DNA of 64,000 nucleotides, taken from positions 2,728,001-2,792,000 of the forward strand of contig JASJZC010000002.1 of the NCBI GenBank assembly GCA_037178855.1, in the 5' to 3' direction. Source of the stretch: Oscheius sp. JU75. Taxonomy: Eukaryota; Nematoda; Chromadorea; Rhabditida; Rhabditidae. Position numbers and translations under genes: made by a program. This document shows, in pieces, positions 44,230 through 55,512 of this stretch (position 1 is the first letter of the stretch; the number at the start of each line of letters is the position of its first letter). The notes under the pieces are model-generated. The model was given only the letters and a program-made list of their open reading frames with translations. It was not told the DNA's origin and searched no databases.

Positions 44230-45180
44230 GCTAAAAAAAAAGGTTTATGAGCTTAAAACTATAATAAAACGAGATCGAAATGACAGAATAATTGATAGGG
44301 AATGTCCAATTTCGAAAATCACAGTTTCACAATATGTTCGAGAATTTCTGAAGCTTTCTCTAGTTTCAACCCTTCTTCGGCTATTTTTTTTGCTGTCACA
44401 TCATAAAAATTACAAAAAAACGATGCATACAAGCCGATTAAATTAGAAAAATCGATACTGTTAGCCTTACTTTGGCCTACAAAGCTTTTAGCTTCGATAT
44501 AGGACTAATAACAGCGAAACCAGCCTGTAAATGGGGTAATTCGCATGTATTTTACCAAAAGACGTTGGTTTACAAAACGAAACAAATGAAAACAAGAAAC
44601 CTGTGAGAGAACGGTCAGAAAGGAACGTCGGATTATCGGTGTTGGCCAGGCAAAGACCCCCAACAAAGCTGTGTGCCGGGTCCTAGCGCGAAGGGTCATT
44701 ACGACTTGATTGCTTTGAATTTTGAAACAGAAACCAGGATTGTTTCTTTTTCGTAAAAATAGAAGATAGAGAATCTTACGACCTCAACGGCATTGAAAGC
44801 AGGAGAGGATAGTTTTGGAAAACGCAGTGCATAATTCTGCGGCTTGCACCTTTTGCACAGTTTTAGAGGAAAAACTGGAGCAAAACTGAAGAGAAAAGTA
44901 AGCAAGAGAAGCTCTTAAAAATATGAATGTTGCGCATTGCGTGACTCTTTAGACCTGACGTACTTTTACGTACGCAAATTTGTGCGTGAATCCAAAAAGG
45001 AGGCTTCCAGTTTTTCTTCAAACTGCAATGTTCCCCAGTTCTCTATCGCAATTTTCATCCAAAAAATGTCGAGGAACCTATAAAAAGGAACCGCACTAGC
45101 TCGAACCCAATAGCTAACTTCTACTGCTCTTCACTTGTTCTTTTCTAGCTCAAATAACGTGTTTTTCAGCTCCAAGCTCA
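44230..45180. other. divergent promoter region TCERG1/ALG8
   Basis: About 950 nt between two divergent genes; AT-rich. Two minus-strand open frames (44505-44905) show no coding signature. An acceptor-like GTTTTTCAG precedes the ALG8 ATG. Confidence 0.5.
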
Positions 45181-47145
45181 ATGGAAACTTATCAATGGGT
45201 CCTGACGACGGTCAGCGTCGTTCTAGCAGTCAAACTGCTTTTAATTCCCAGTTATACATCGACAGATTTTGAGGTTAGTCGCCTCCAAACACCTTTAGTC
45301 ACAAATATTCTAGGTCCACCGAAACTGGATGGCCATAACCTCAAATCTGAAGCTCAGCCGATGGTATTACGATGTCACTTCCGAATGGACACTCGACTAT
45401 CCACCTTTCTTTGCCTATTTCGAGCTGATTCTGTCCAAAATCGCCGATAAAATCGGCCTTGGGGATATTCTGACGTTGCAGAAGGAGCCCCTGATGAACG
45501 AGCGAGTCCTCTACTTCCAGCGCATCAGTGTCATCGTCTGTGACATGTTTTACGTAATTTTTTCTAAAAAAAAATCATCTAGAAAGTTGATTCAGATGGG
45601 AGCAGCCGCTTTTCTCTGTTTCAAAAGCTCCAAAATCTGGTTCAGTCAGCCGAGACGGGTCGTTCCAAGGGCGCAGTAAGTACTTCTTCCTCTTTTTTTT
45701 CTTTGAAAAATGACTGTAGGTTGGCCCTTTTCGTGCTGCTAACCACAAACGCTGGTCTGATTCTCGTCGACAACGTCCATTTCCAGTACAATGGCCTTCT
45801 GACTGCGCTGCTCCTCCTCTCCCTCTTCTTTGTCGAAAATGGCTCATTGCTGAAGGTTTTTTTTGCAGCTATTTTCGCCTAAAAAGAACTAAAAATTGAA
45901 GGCAGCCTTGGTCTACAGCACCCTGCTCAACTTCAAGCACATCTACGTCTACTACGCACCGGCCTTTGTCATCTTCTACCTCCACCAGTACTTTGACGAT
46001 TTCCGCAACATCGCTGGCTTTCTTTCCAAAGGACTCTCCCTATTTTTCGCCCTCCTCACGCCAATTATCGTCTCTTTCGGACCCTTTCTAGCTGCTGGAG
46101 GTATCGAAGGCGCTCAACAGATTCTCAGCCGATTATTCCCCGTCTCCAGAGGACTGACACACGCCTACTGGGCTCCAAACTTTTGGGCTTTCTACAATTT
46201 CGCAGATATGGTTCTGAACCGAGTGGCCATGATCATTTTAAAGCAGAAGACAAAGCTGGCGTCTGGATATAGTTCAGGGCTTGTGCAGGTAACTATTTAC
46301 TCAGCTCTTCGAAGCAAAAAAGTGAATTCAGGAGCACTCACACGCTCTGCTACCTTCAATTACCACGCTGATCTCTCTGGCCTGCGTCGTCAGCAGTCTC
46401 GCGCCACTTTGTCTGCTTTTCCTCAAGGTACTTCTATTCATTTCTAACCGAAAAAGGGTAACTCTCAGAAAAAGCGCCAGCCCTTCAGTCTCTACTTGAC
46501 CCTGTCAGCGCTCTCCTTCTTCTATTTCGGCTACCACGTCCACGAGAAAGCTCTCCTCTTAGTCTCGATCCCTCTGACTGTTCTCAGCTTCCACGTAGGT
46601 TTTTTTGATGCCAGGATCCTAAAAAAAAACTTTAGAATCCCGTCTTCGTCCCAGTCTCGGTGCTCTTCTCCACCATCACCTCCTTCTCGCTCTTCCCGCT
46701 GCTTTTCACCCTGTTCGAGGTCCCGATCAAGTACGGTCTGGCGGTTACCTACTTCTTCTTGATGGTTTTCTGTTATAGGTACGTCCTTTTTTTATTTTTA
46801 CCACAAAATCAGGTATACCTTTAAAACAAGAATCTCCTTCATCCTGCCGACAAGGACGATCCTGTTCGGAACTGGCCTGATACTCGTAGAAGTCTATGCT
46901 ACCTTCATTCACAAGGTTTTCCGCCCTTTTTCAATTAAAAATGTAATATTTTTAAGGCAATTTTTGCCGAAAAACTGGCCTTCTTTCCCCTGATGCTCAT
47001 CTCGGTCTACAATACCATTGGAGTCACGGGCTGCTACATCTGGATTGTGAAATTGGCTCTCGAGGACGAGTATCTCCTTGTCTTGAAGAAGAAAAAGTGC
47101 GAATTGACAGAGGCGGGTCAACTTCTTCGATTTTTAACAAAATAA
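45181..47145 (+). CDS. ALG8: ALG8 alpha-1,3-glucosyltransferase
   Basis: This ER multipass enzyme adds the second glucose to the dolichol-linked oligosaccharide for N-glycosylation. Landmarks in order: [20 protein letters not shown] (catalytic DFEVHRNW loop; the Val-His comes across the first intron), [80 protein letters not shown], and [20 protein letters not shown], the HxHEK motif of the ALG6/ALG8 family. The match to vertebrate ALG8 (not ALG6) is through VHRNW, LDYPPFF and [12 protein letters not shown]. About ten exons and a dozen hydrophobic segments. Termination at TAA (47143) is only 11 nt from the start of the next gene. Confidence 0.92.
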
Positions 47146-47156
47146 TTTTCTAGGAA

Positions 47157-48818
47157 ATGATCAAGGCGTCAGCCTATCCAGTCCAGTCGGTCGACTCGTT
47201 GGAAGAGGTCAAAATGGTGGCCGGAGTGGACATTTCGACGTCGAAGATAAATAGCCAGTTTGCCGTCGTCTCTCTTACAATCTTCAGCTTCCCGGAACTT
47301 GAGGTATCTTCCAGTTTTTTTAGCTCATTCTTGTCGGGAGATGGAAATGGAAAGAATGGTCTACTACACAAAAAAAATCATTCATCGAGATGCATTTTTT
47401 CCATTCTTAAAAAGTTACTTACTCTTTCCTGCGCAAAATTATGCCATTTTCAAATGTTTGGTCTTTACCGGTACTTGCCATCTGTGAAACTCTTCTTTCT
47501 GCTCCAAAATACCCTATTTCCAGCACCTGACCTCTCATGAAGAGATAGTCCTAATCACCGAGCCCTATATAACCGACTACTTGGCTCTCCGAGAGGCCGG
47601 GCCGATTGCTGATGTCGTGAGACGATTCTTCGACCAGAACAGCCAATATCGCCCCGACGTGCTTATCTGCGACGGGAATGGACGTTTTCACTCCAGGGGT
47701 AGGCATTTTTATACTTTTTGCATAAAAAATACGTCTAGGCTGTGGCGTAGCCTGTCAAATCGGAGCCAAAGCGGGTGTAGCCTCCGTTGGAGTAGCCAAA
47801 AACCTCAATTTGAGCCTGTTGAAGGCGGTCGGGGCAACAAAAGATGATCTGCGAAAAGCTGATGAGCTTGTCGACTACGTGTCTAGACAGAAGGAAGACG
47901 GTTTTGTGCCTTTCGACGTCATCGAGCCCGTCACGATGAATATTGCTCGGCTTGGCGGCTCAAAGGTGAGATTTTTTTAGTCTTTTAGCACATTTTCAAT
48001 GCTACCAAAATGGGAAAACGTTTCTGGAAAGGTCCGACGAACTAGAGCCAAGAAATAGCGGTCAGCATTTCAGGTTTGCGACAAAATGAGATCATGACAT
48101 CGGACTTTTTTTGTGTACTCTTTTCAGCTTCGCCGCCCCAAAAAAACATCGACGGGGAACGAAACCGGGACGCTCAAATTCCTAGTCCAGCATGCTAATC
48201 ATTAAACTTTTTAAATGGCTGCAGCGCATTTCGCTCAGCGGTACAAGCGAGCAGAGACCGTCACGTAATCTTTTGTGTCGGTTCGCTCTAATCAGAGGAC
48301 TACGGTAAGCCTACCTGTTTTTACATGGGCTTCATGGCCCCGTCCAGATCTCCATCCCTGAAAACATGAAGGAGCTCGGTTGCTTTTTTCCAGTTGTGCT
48401 TTTTGGCTCCTCATATTAGTTCGTTGCGAGACGATCGTTAGAAACTATTTTTGGCGGAAAATTAAAATCTAGTCTGTTCAAGGAAAAGAGGATAATTTAA
48501 ACTGCGCGGCACGCATTTTCTTGCTTGCGTATCGAAGATTTACGTTGGAGAAGTTGGTGCGCAGCCGAAATCCTTGGGCGGGCCCATTTGAAAAATGCTC
48601 TTTATCATAAACAGACTATAACCTTATTCTCAGGTCCCAGTCTACGTGTCCGCTGGCTACGGCCTCGAGTTGGACCTCGCTACGGAAATTGTCATAAAAT
48701 GTGCCCGGAACCGGATTTGTGAGCCGATCCGAATGGTTCGTCTTTTTTCTATCCATTCCAAATGCTCATTTAGGCGGATCTGCGTTCCCGCGAGAAGGTC
48801 CGCGAGTTGTTCGACTAG
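47157..48818 (+). CDS. ENDOV: endonuclease V
   Basis: This nuclease acts on inosine-containing nucleic acid (RNA in animals). MIKASAYPVQSVDSLEEVKM leads to VAGVDIST (first catalytic Asp), then FAVVSLTIFSFPELE and YITDYLALREAGPIADVVRR (Glu). VLICDGNGRFHSRGCGVACQ holds the second Asp and the 'DGNG-HxRG-G-A' block. GVASVGVAKNL, PVYVSAGYGLELDLATEIVI and RICEPIRMADLRSREKVREL complete the family pattern. The ATG follows TTTTCTAG by 3 nt, suggesting trans-splicing of the second cistron. A large intron (about 47967-48634) contains a tRNA-like element. AATAAA near 48887 lies next to the convergent SREK1IP1-like stop. Confidence 0.9.
48227..48300 (+). repeat. tRNA-like / SINE-like element in endonuclease V intron
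   Basis: An A-box-like TTCGCTCAGCGGTACAAGCG (from 48230) is followed 30 nt later by a B-box-like TCGGTTCGCTCTAATC (from 48278). Spacing fits a tRNA or tRNA-derived SINE; a full cloverleaf is not evident. Confidence 0.4.
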
Positions 48819-48904
48819 GGCCCAAAACATTTTCTTACTTTTCCGGGTCTCTGTAAGTGATATGTTTATATAAATAAGGGTGTACATAATAAATTCGCTA
48901 CAAA

Positions 48905-49924
48905 TTAGGAACGACGTCGTTTTTTGCGATCTCCCTCAGATTCAGAGGTGCTCGATCGTTTTCTTCGCCTCTTCTTGTCATCACCGCTCTCGTCGGAGCT
49001 CGAGGAACTGTGTCTTCTAAGGCAAAAATAGGAAAATAGTCACAAAACAAACCTCTTCTTTTTCTTTTTATCCTTCTTGTGCTTCCGTTTCCGATCTCTC
49101 TCCTCATCACTATCGCTATCCTCCTCGCTGCTACTGCTCCGGTGATGTCGCTTCCTCTTCTTGGCCTTCTTCGCCTCCTTTTTGGCCATTTTCTTTAGTT
49201 TTTTTTTCAACTTGCGCTCCTTCTTTTTGGCCTTCTCGACCTGTTGCAAAGGGGTCTCGTCGTCGCTACTGGAGGAAGTCGAACTGACGTCTATGACCAC
49301 ACTGCGGCCTGGTTGGAGCTGGATGAAGTTTCGGCACTAGAAATAGGTCGTTTTTTTGTGCGAAAAAACAAATATGACGAAGAAATGTGTTTTTTGTACT
49401 TCTTCGTTTATATGTTCAATTCTCCAGCTATTTTACAAAGAATGTACTGAAGAAACAAACAAGCTAATACTCGAGCAGACACCGTATACCCGATAATTCT
49501 CTCCAGCAGTGATAAAAGTTGCGTTTCCGGCTATTTTTCAGAGTCTCATTGTTTTTGGTGTTCAGCCTGCAAGATAGCTTCAAAATAAACAACAAATAGA
49601 TCAACCAGAAGAAAAGAGCCAAACCCGTCGAGAATGCTAACTTTGAGCGGTAAGAAAAAACTCTGGTAAAGACTAACCTGATAGGGAAGATGTCCCACAT
49701 ATCCACATTTCCTGCAGGCTCCCGTAACCGCCGGCTTAATGATAGCTTGTCCGGTCGCATCTGAGTATGTTCCAATTGGATGGAACCTACAAAATGGACT
49801 GACCTACAAACGAGGAAGAATCGTGGCCTGCTGGAGCTGTTTGCTCGGCTATTTGTGCTGCTTTTTGTATCCCACCGCCCGGCACTCTGACGAAGGGCAT
49901 CGGCTCGAAGTTTGCATTAGACAT
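48905..49924 (-). CDS. SREK1IP1: SREK1IP1-like (p18SRP) zinc-knuckle SR-associated protein
   Basis: This is a splicing-associated small protein. The N-terminal exon, MSNANFEPMPFVRVPGGGIQ, ends in SSSFV; a 43-nt intron then joins DATGQAIIKPAVTG to the knuckle GACRKCGYVGHLPYQ, and after a longer intron CRNFIQLQPGRSVVIDVSST. That C-x2-C-x4-H-x4-C knuckle followed by 'CRN-x-x-x-x-x-P-x-R-x-x-x-x-DVSS' is exactly the SREK1IP1 arrangement. The rest is Lys/Arg/Ser-rich: KKERKLKKKLKKMAKKEAKK, HHRSSSSEEDSDSDEERDRK, and a tail GDRKKRRRS. The ATG follows CGTTTTAG closely (trans-splice-like). Confidence 0.82.
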
Positions 49925-50284
49925 GTTAAGCCTAAAACGGCGAAATTGGTAAGGAAAAGGTGGAGAATACCAAGGATACTGGGGGAAGAAAAGACAATTC
50001 GAAAGGTGGCGTTTGCACGAAAATACTGGGATTGACGCACTTTTGCGTACGGATGAAATACAAAATTCTCTGGAAAGATGGGAGGAAGGCAGTTTCTCAT
50101 TCATGTTTCTCGTTTTCTTCCCAAATTTTTCCACTTTCTGCTTCTCCAACGAACTGGCATCTAGACAGACACCAGTTGCATCTGTTTATAAAGAAAATAT
50201 GAGAAAAATTGATGGAAAAACCTTGATATCAAATTTTATTGGCCTTTCTCCCTTTTTCTGTCTTAAATAGCCACATTTTTGAGG
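49925..50284. other. divergent promoter region SREK1IP1-like/TAF8
   Basis: No gene-like content beyond shadows; shared upstream region of two divergent gene-expression factors. Confidence 0.5.
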
Positions 50285-52061
50285 ATGATGAACCGAGAGC
50301 CGTCACCTTCAGGGCCTTCTACGAGTTCCACACCAGTGTCGAGCATAAAAAGTGGCAGAGATACTAGCCGAGAAGAGAGAACCAGCTTCAACTATGCAGA
50401 GTGAGTTATTTGCCCATTTTTTGCTAGAAAAATACAAATTAGAGCATACCCCTCCTCCACGTATCTGCCAGCAATTCCATGGTCCGTTCACAACAAAATT
50501 ATGAGACAGGCGGCCGCCGGACTGTGCTTCATAAGCAGCTTCGACAGCTCGACGCAGACCGCGCTGGAAATGGTCACGCATTTAATGAGTTCATGTGGGT
50601 TTTCCACTTTTTTGTTGAAAAAGGTCTAATTCTCAGATATGACAAGCATCTGTCAGCAGGCCAAGACGAACTGTGAGGTAGCGGGAAGGACGATCCCGAT
50701 TCCGACGGACGTCTGGCTCGGACTGGTCAATCTGGGACATGATGTCGAATCGCTGCCCGTCTACATGAACCAGATCTATACGGGAGGAAACCTCGTCATA
50801 CCGCCGCGTAAGCTTTCGCTCTTTAGAATTTCGACAGTCACGTTCAAAATACTGCAAAAGTCGTCGTAAAGTATTAAACTACTTTCGATTTTGTAGTCTG
50901 AGGTATTATCGCCCTTTTGATCCAAGTTTGCTTGACTTTGCCGATTTTCACTATCCAAGAAATGAGAATTTGGTCAATTTACCCTTTTTCAATCAATACG
51001 AGCATTGAAAACGAATAAAAGTCTAAAAATGAACCAAGAGCCAAATGTTCTGAAGTCTCAGAAACACTTTTTCCAACAACAGATTGAACCCTCATCGTTT
51101 CGATTGTAATCTGTCCTCGAACATACTGCGCCACGAGTCACAAAGCTTTCTGTATTCAAAAAGGTTATTTGAAGTTCATCTTTACCGAAAGCCTATATTA
51201 ATCGTCCCCTTTTTTCAGCCAAAGTCCAATCAACTCCCCAACACGCTCTTCCCTTGAAAATCGGCAAGACTCGAGTTCATCCGTCTCACGTAAACGAGTT
51301 CCTGCCCCCATTCCCCGATCCTCACACCTACATACGAACTGAGGTATATTGTTTTATATTTTGGTAGACAAAGACAAAATTGAGATCTCCGGAGAGCCGG
51401 ACACGTCTTACGAGAAGGTCCGCGAGCTCGCCGCCCAGAGAAAACGCGATACAGAGCTCAGCCTCGTCGATTTCATGCTCCGAGTCCATCCGAGGACCTG
51501 TCTCTTCCGCGACTACGAGGCCAGGGTGAAGGAGGATGCCCAGCTGGCGCTCCATGAGCGGGAACGACAGAAAGAGGCCCTGAGGGCGGCCGAGAGACAG
51601 GCTAAGGTTAATTTTTTTATATATTTTCATCAATTTCTATTCTAGGCAGTCGAGCAGCTGCGCCAGGACGTAAAAATGGAAGTCACGTCGGAGATTCCCG
51701 AAAATTTCATGGAAGACGAGGAGAAGCAAACAGTGGAGGAGCCAACAAACGATGAGGAAGACGTGGATCTCGACCTGGAAGAGACAGAAACGAGCCTCAT
51801 TCTGCGTAAAATTCCGGCCTGGTGTAATGGTGACTCGTAATTTTTTTTTATAGAAAATAACTATGTTCAGTCCTTGACCCGAGCCTCGAGACGCGACCAT
51901 ATTTGTCGGCTCTCGTCTCCGAAGAACTCCAGGATGACGAGACGAGCGAGTCGTCAAAAGCCGGACGCCAGCAGCAGAGCAAAACGGGTGAAGAATTCTA
52001 CGACAACGCGTATCTGAGGCCGCCGAGAATGCCTGCCAAAGGATCTTATGTACAGTTTTAG
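50285..52061 (+). CDS. TAF8: TFIID subunit TAF8
   Basis: Histone-fold subunit of TFIID (partner TAF10). The N-terminus, MMNREPSPSGPSTSSTPVSS, is disordered. The histone fold gives KIMRQAAAGLCFISSFDSST, ALEMVTHAFNEF and TSICQQAKTNCEVAGRTIPI, then DVWLGLVNLGHDVESLPVYM. The signature TAF8 motif VNEFLPPFPDPHTYIRTE follows. Downstream, SYEKVRELAAQRKRDTELSL and TRPYLSALVSEELQDDE match the C-terminal TAF8 block. Between HTYIRTE (51344) and the block starting DKDKIEISGEP (51365) the canonical splice GAG/GTATAT...GGTAG leaves the reading frame off by one base, so either an assembly deletion or unusual splicing exists there. The intron before (about 50808-51221) is about 410 nt. Confidence 0.9.
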
Positions 52062-53059
52062 GCCTCTATAAACTCTTTTCCAAAACCTCATATTTTCTTT
52101 TTAATCATTTCCGGCAATTAATCAACCGTGAATCAAGAAGGCAGAATTAGAGTGAAGTGAGGGTTCGGCCGTTACATATTGGAGAAGAAACAGTTGATAT
52201 CGCCAGCCAAAAGAGGAATGTAGAGACTAACTGCTATCCAGGGGGTTTTCAGACGATAAAGATGGCTCCAGGGTTTTTTCGAACTGTGCGCAAAAGAGGG
52301 AGCAGTGTCTAAAATAGGTTGTAGCTGGTAGCGAGGCGGCAATCGATAAGACAAATTTCTCCATTTCTGTTCTTTTCTGGTTCCTGCTTGAATTCAAAAT
52401 CGTTTTCTATAAGGCGGGAACGCTCACAATCAGACACAGACAGTAACGATCTCTGTTTCTCCCATTTTTCATTGTACGCTGTTCGATAGAGTAACCACAT
52501 TTGAGAAAAGGTAAATTCCTAAAATCGAAATTTCTTAGTAGGCAGAGGGCACGGGCTCTTCAATTTCTGCCCGTTATTTATGCTCAGAAACCACTTGACT
52601 CTGGACCTGTTCCTGGACTACATCGATTTATTGGGATTCTCGTTCAGCCTATCTGAGCTACTCGATCACCTTCGTCAAACAGCTCTTCAGGCTTTTTGAA
52701 AGCTTGAGAAGCTAGTAAAAGACCACGAAAGAGGGGACAGAAGTAGAGTTATTCAAAGGCAGAGCCAGAGTCGAAAAACATAATCAAACCAAAGGAATAA
52801 TCTCCGGAGACTTACGGGTTCATGTAGACAACCAATATTTTTTGAGTTCGGGCATTGAAAGTGACGAAGTCTTGTTCTAGGTACTTTCTTGAAATAGCAT
52901 TTATTAACTCTTTTGAACTCTGTCATGGCTCTACAACGAATACTAATGGCACGGATCAAGAAAAAAATTATGGACAGAGTTTTAATGTGCGTGTTCGACG
53001 TATTGTAAAACAATAGTGATGGGGGCCCGTTGGGTGAGGGAGAGGGGAACAGAGGAAGT
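52062..53059. other. intergenic
   Basis: Nearly 1 kb between convergent TAF8 and the dehydrogenase. Minus-strand open frames at 52172-52500 are weak. A minus-strand AATAAA lies at plus 52900-52905. Confidence 0.5.
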
Positions 53060-55512
53060 TTACTTCATCTGGGGGAAGGCCATCTGGGGCTTGATCTCCG
53101 TCAGACTCTCGTTCCAGTACTGGGTCACAGTCTTCCACTGGGTGTAGAAGTTGATTCCGGCCTGAATAGAGCTCATAGTGATAAAACAATTGCGGCACTG
53201 TCTTGCGGTGCAGATTGCATCTGGAGCGACCCGAGATCGATCCCGACCATAGGTTTTAGCACTTTGGTTCAATTTTTGGGGGTAAAACTAACCTTTCCAT
53301 AGAAGTTCATGTCTCCGCGGAAGCTGCCACGCGATCCGGTGAAGCTGAACATGGGCAGAGGGACGGGGATGGGCACGTTGACTCCGACCTGTCCGCAATC
53401 GGCCTCGTGGACAAACTTGCGGGCGGTGGCTCCGTTGCTGGTGAAGATAGCGGTTCCGTTTCCGTAGGGGTTGTTGTTCACGATGTCGATGGCATCATGA
53501 AGGTTTTCGGCTTCCATTGTGACGAGCACGGGGCCGAAAATCTCTTCCTTGTAGCAGGACATTTGCGGAGTGGCACGGGCAATAATGGATGGGCCGACGA
53601 AGTTGCCGTTCTCGAAGCCGGGCACAACACACTCACTGCCGTCCAGGACCACGTCGGCTCCTTCCTGAAATCATATTGTGTATTCCCTGTTCTCTGTAGG
53701 TTTAGTTCCTGCATTCTCCATATTGTTCAGTCACAGTGACTGTATCTAAAATAATAGAACAGCTTCAGAAAAAGTAGAGAAGTGACAGAGATAGGGTGAC
53801 AAGGACAGATAGCTACAGATGATGCAAACAAAGTACCATCCAGGAGTAGAAAAACAGTTGGATAATTGAGATAGGTGAGAGACAGTAGGTGAAGTTCGCA
53901 GGGAGAGAGACAGTGATTTAGAGACAAGGAGAATAGAGAGGTGGCAGGGACATGTTGACCAGGATGAAATGACAGAGGCAGTCAGGAGACCTGTACAATT
54001 TTTTTTTAATTTCTTTGATTTCAGTTGTGAAATCAAAGAAACAATTCAAAAAAAGTGGTTAATACTACAGAGAGAGAAAGAAAGAGAGCTATGAGTTCGA
54101 GCCAGGGAGAGAGGATAGATGGATAGAATGGGTGGAACAGAGAAACTGGAGCAGTATTGTCAGAAACCGGACAGGGACTCAGAGAGGGAGACGGAGAGAT
54201 GGAGAGAGCCGGGACCGACTGACAGAAGGCCCATGGCTGCTTGACAGGGATAAAGGGGTGGACATGAACTTCAATTGAACAACCATATCCTCTCAATAAA
54301 CTGAAAAGAAAAACACCCACCTTCTTAGCTCCCTTGATCAGTCCGAGCACACGCTGCTTGCTCTGCTTCGAGATAAGCGGTCCAATGTCGGTATCGGGCT
54401 TCCATCCGGCGTTGACCTTGAGCTTCTTAACCTTCTCGACGAGCTCCGGTAGCCAGGCTCGGGCCTCTCCGACAAAGATGGCGGTGGTCAGGGCCATGCA
54501 ACGCTGTCCAGCAGCTCCGAAGGCGGCCGCGGTAAGCTGGTTCAGGACCTGTTCCTTGTTGCAGTCGGGCATGATGACTCCGTGATTCTTGGCTCCCATG
54601 TTCGACTGGACACGCTTGCCGTTCTTCGACCCACGCTCGTAAATGTGCTTGCCGGCAGCGTCACCTCCAACGAAGCTGATGGCATGGATGTCCGGATTAT
54701 CGCAGATGAAGTTGATGGTATCGTGCTGACCGTGGATGACGTTGACACAGCCGTCGGGGACGCCGGCCTCCTTGGCCAACTTGACCAGCATCATGGCAGC
54801 TCCGGGATCCTGCTCGGAAGGCTTCAGAATCATCGTGTTGCCGGTAGCCAGGGCGATGGGGAACATCCAGAGCGGGATCATGGCCGGGAAATTGAAGGGA
54901 CAGACTCCGGCGGTGACTCCCAGTGGAACACGGTAGGAGTAGGTGTCCATGTCGCGAGAGACGCTGAAGTTGGTGTGTCAGATACTGTCTATCTCTCTGT
55001 CTCTGTCTCTCTATCCAGGAACTCACTTGGGAAGAGTTTCTCCCATCATGAGAGAGGGAACCGAACAGGCATGCTCGACCACCTGAAGTCCTCGACTGAC
55101 ATCTCCCTCAGCATCCGGTAGTGTCTTTCCCTGCTCGTAGGTGACATTCTCAGCCAACTTCTTGATGTCTCTCTTGATCAGTTCCTGCAGTTTGAGCATC
55201 GTCTGTTGACGCGAGATCGGAGAGGTGTTCTTCCAGGTAGAGAAGGCCTTCTTGGCACTGTCGACGGCAGCTTGCATCTCCTGCTGGGTGGCCTTGGGAA
55301 CTTGGGCGATGACCTCATTTGTGGCCTAGAAGAGATACAAATAACTAAAAGTGGCAAGTATGACCTACCGGATTGGTAAGCTCGATCCACTGCGTCGTCT
55401 TGGACTCGACAGCCTGTCCATCGATCCACAGCTTGACGGTCTCTTGACTTCCGAGAACGGCACGGCTTGTGGAAAAGGCGGCCGAGGGGAGTTTGGAGAG
55501 ACGGGAGAGCAT
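53060..55512 (-). CDS. alh-8: methylmalonate-semialdehyde dehydrogenase
   Basis: This mitochondrial ALDH6 enzyme of valine and pyrimidine catabolism yields propionyl-CoA/acetyl-CoA. The presequence is [20 protein letters not shown]. Then come [60 protein letters not shown] with [58 protein letters not shown] and the catalytic Cys in [21 protein letters not shown]-terminal blocks are [40 protein letters not shown] and [20 protein letters not shown]. These are the CoA-dependent ALDH6A1 motifs. Six exons. A purine-rich intron of about 650 nt (53667-54320) holds GA repeats. The start follows a TTGCAG acceptor closely. Confidence 0.94.

Noticed and set aside
47101-47220. ALG8-endonuclease V fusion protein
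   Set aside because: ALG8 stops in frame before the endonuclease V ATG, and splicing the junction as an intron puts endonuclease V out of frame.
52172-52500. two minus-strand open frames of about 60 codons
   Set aside because: No splice combination gives a longer protein, and composition is not convincing.
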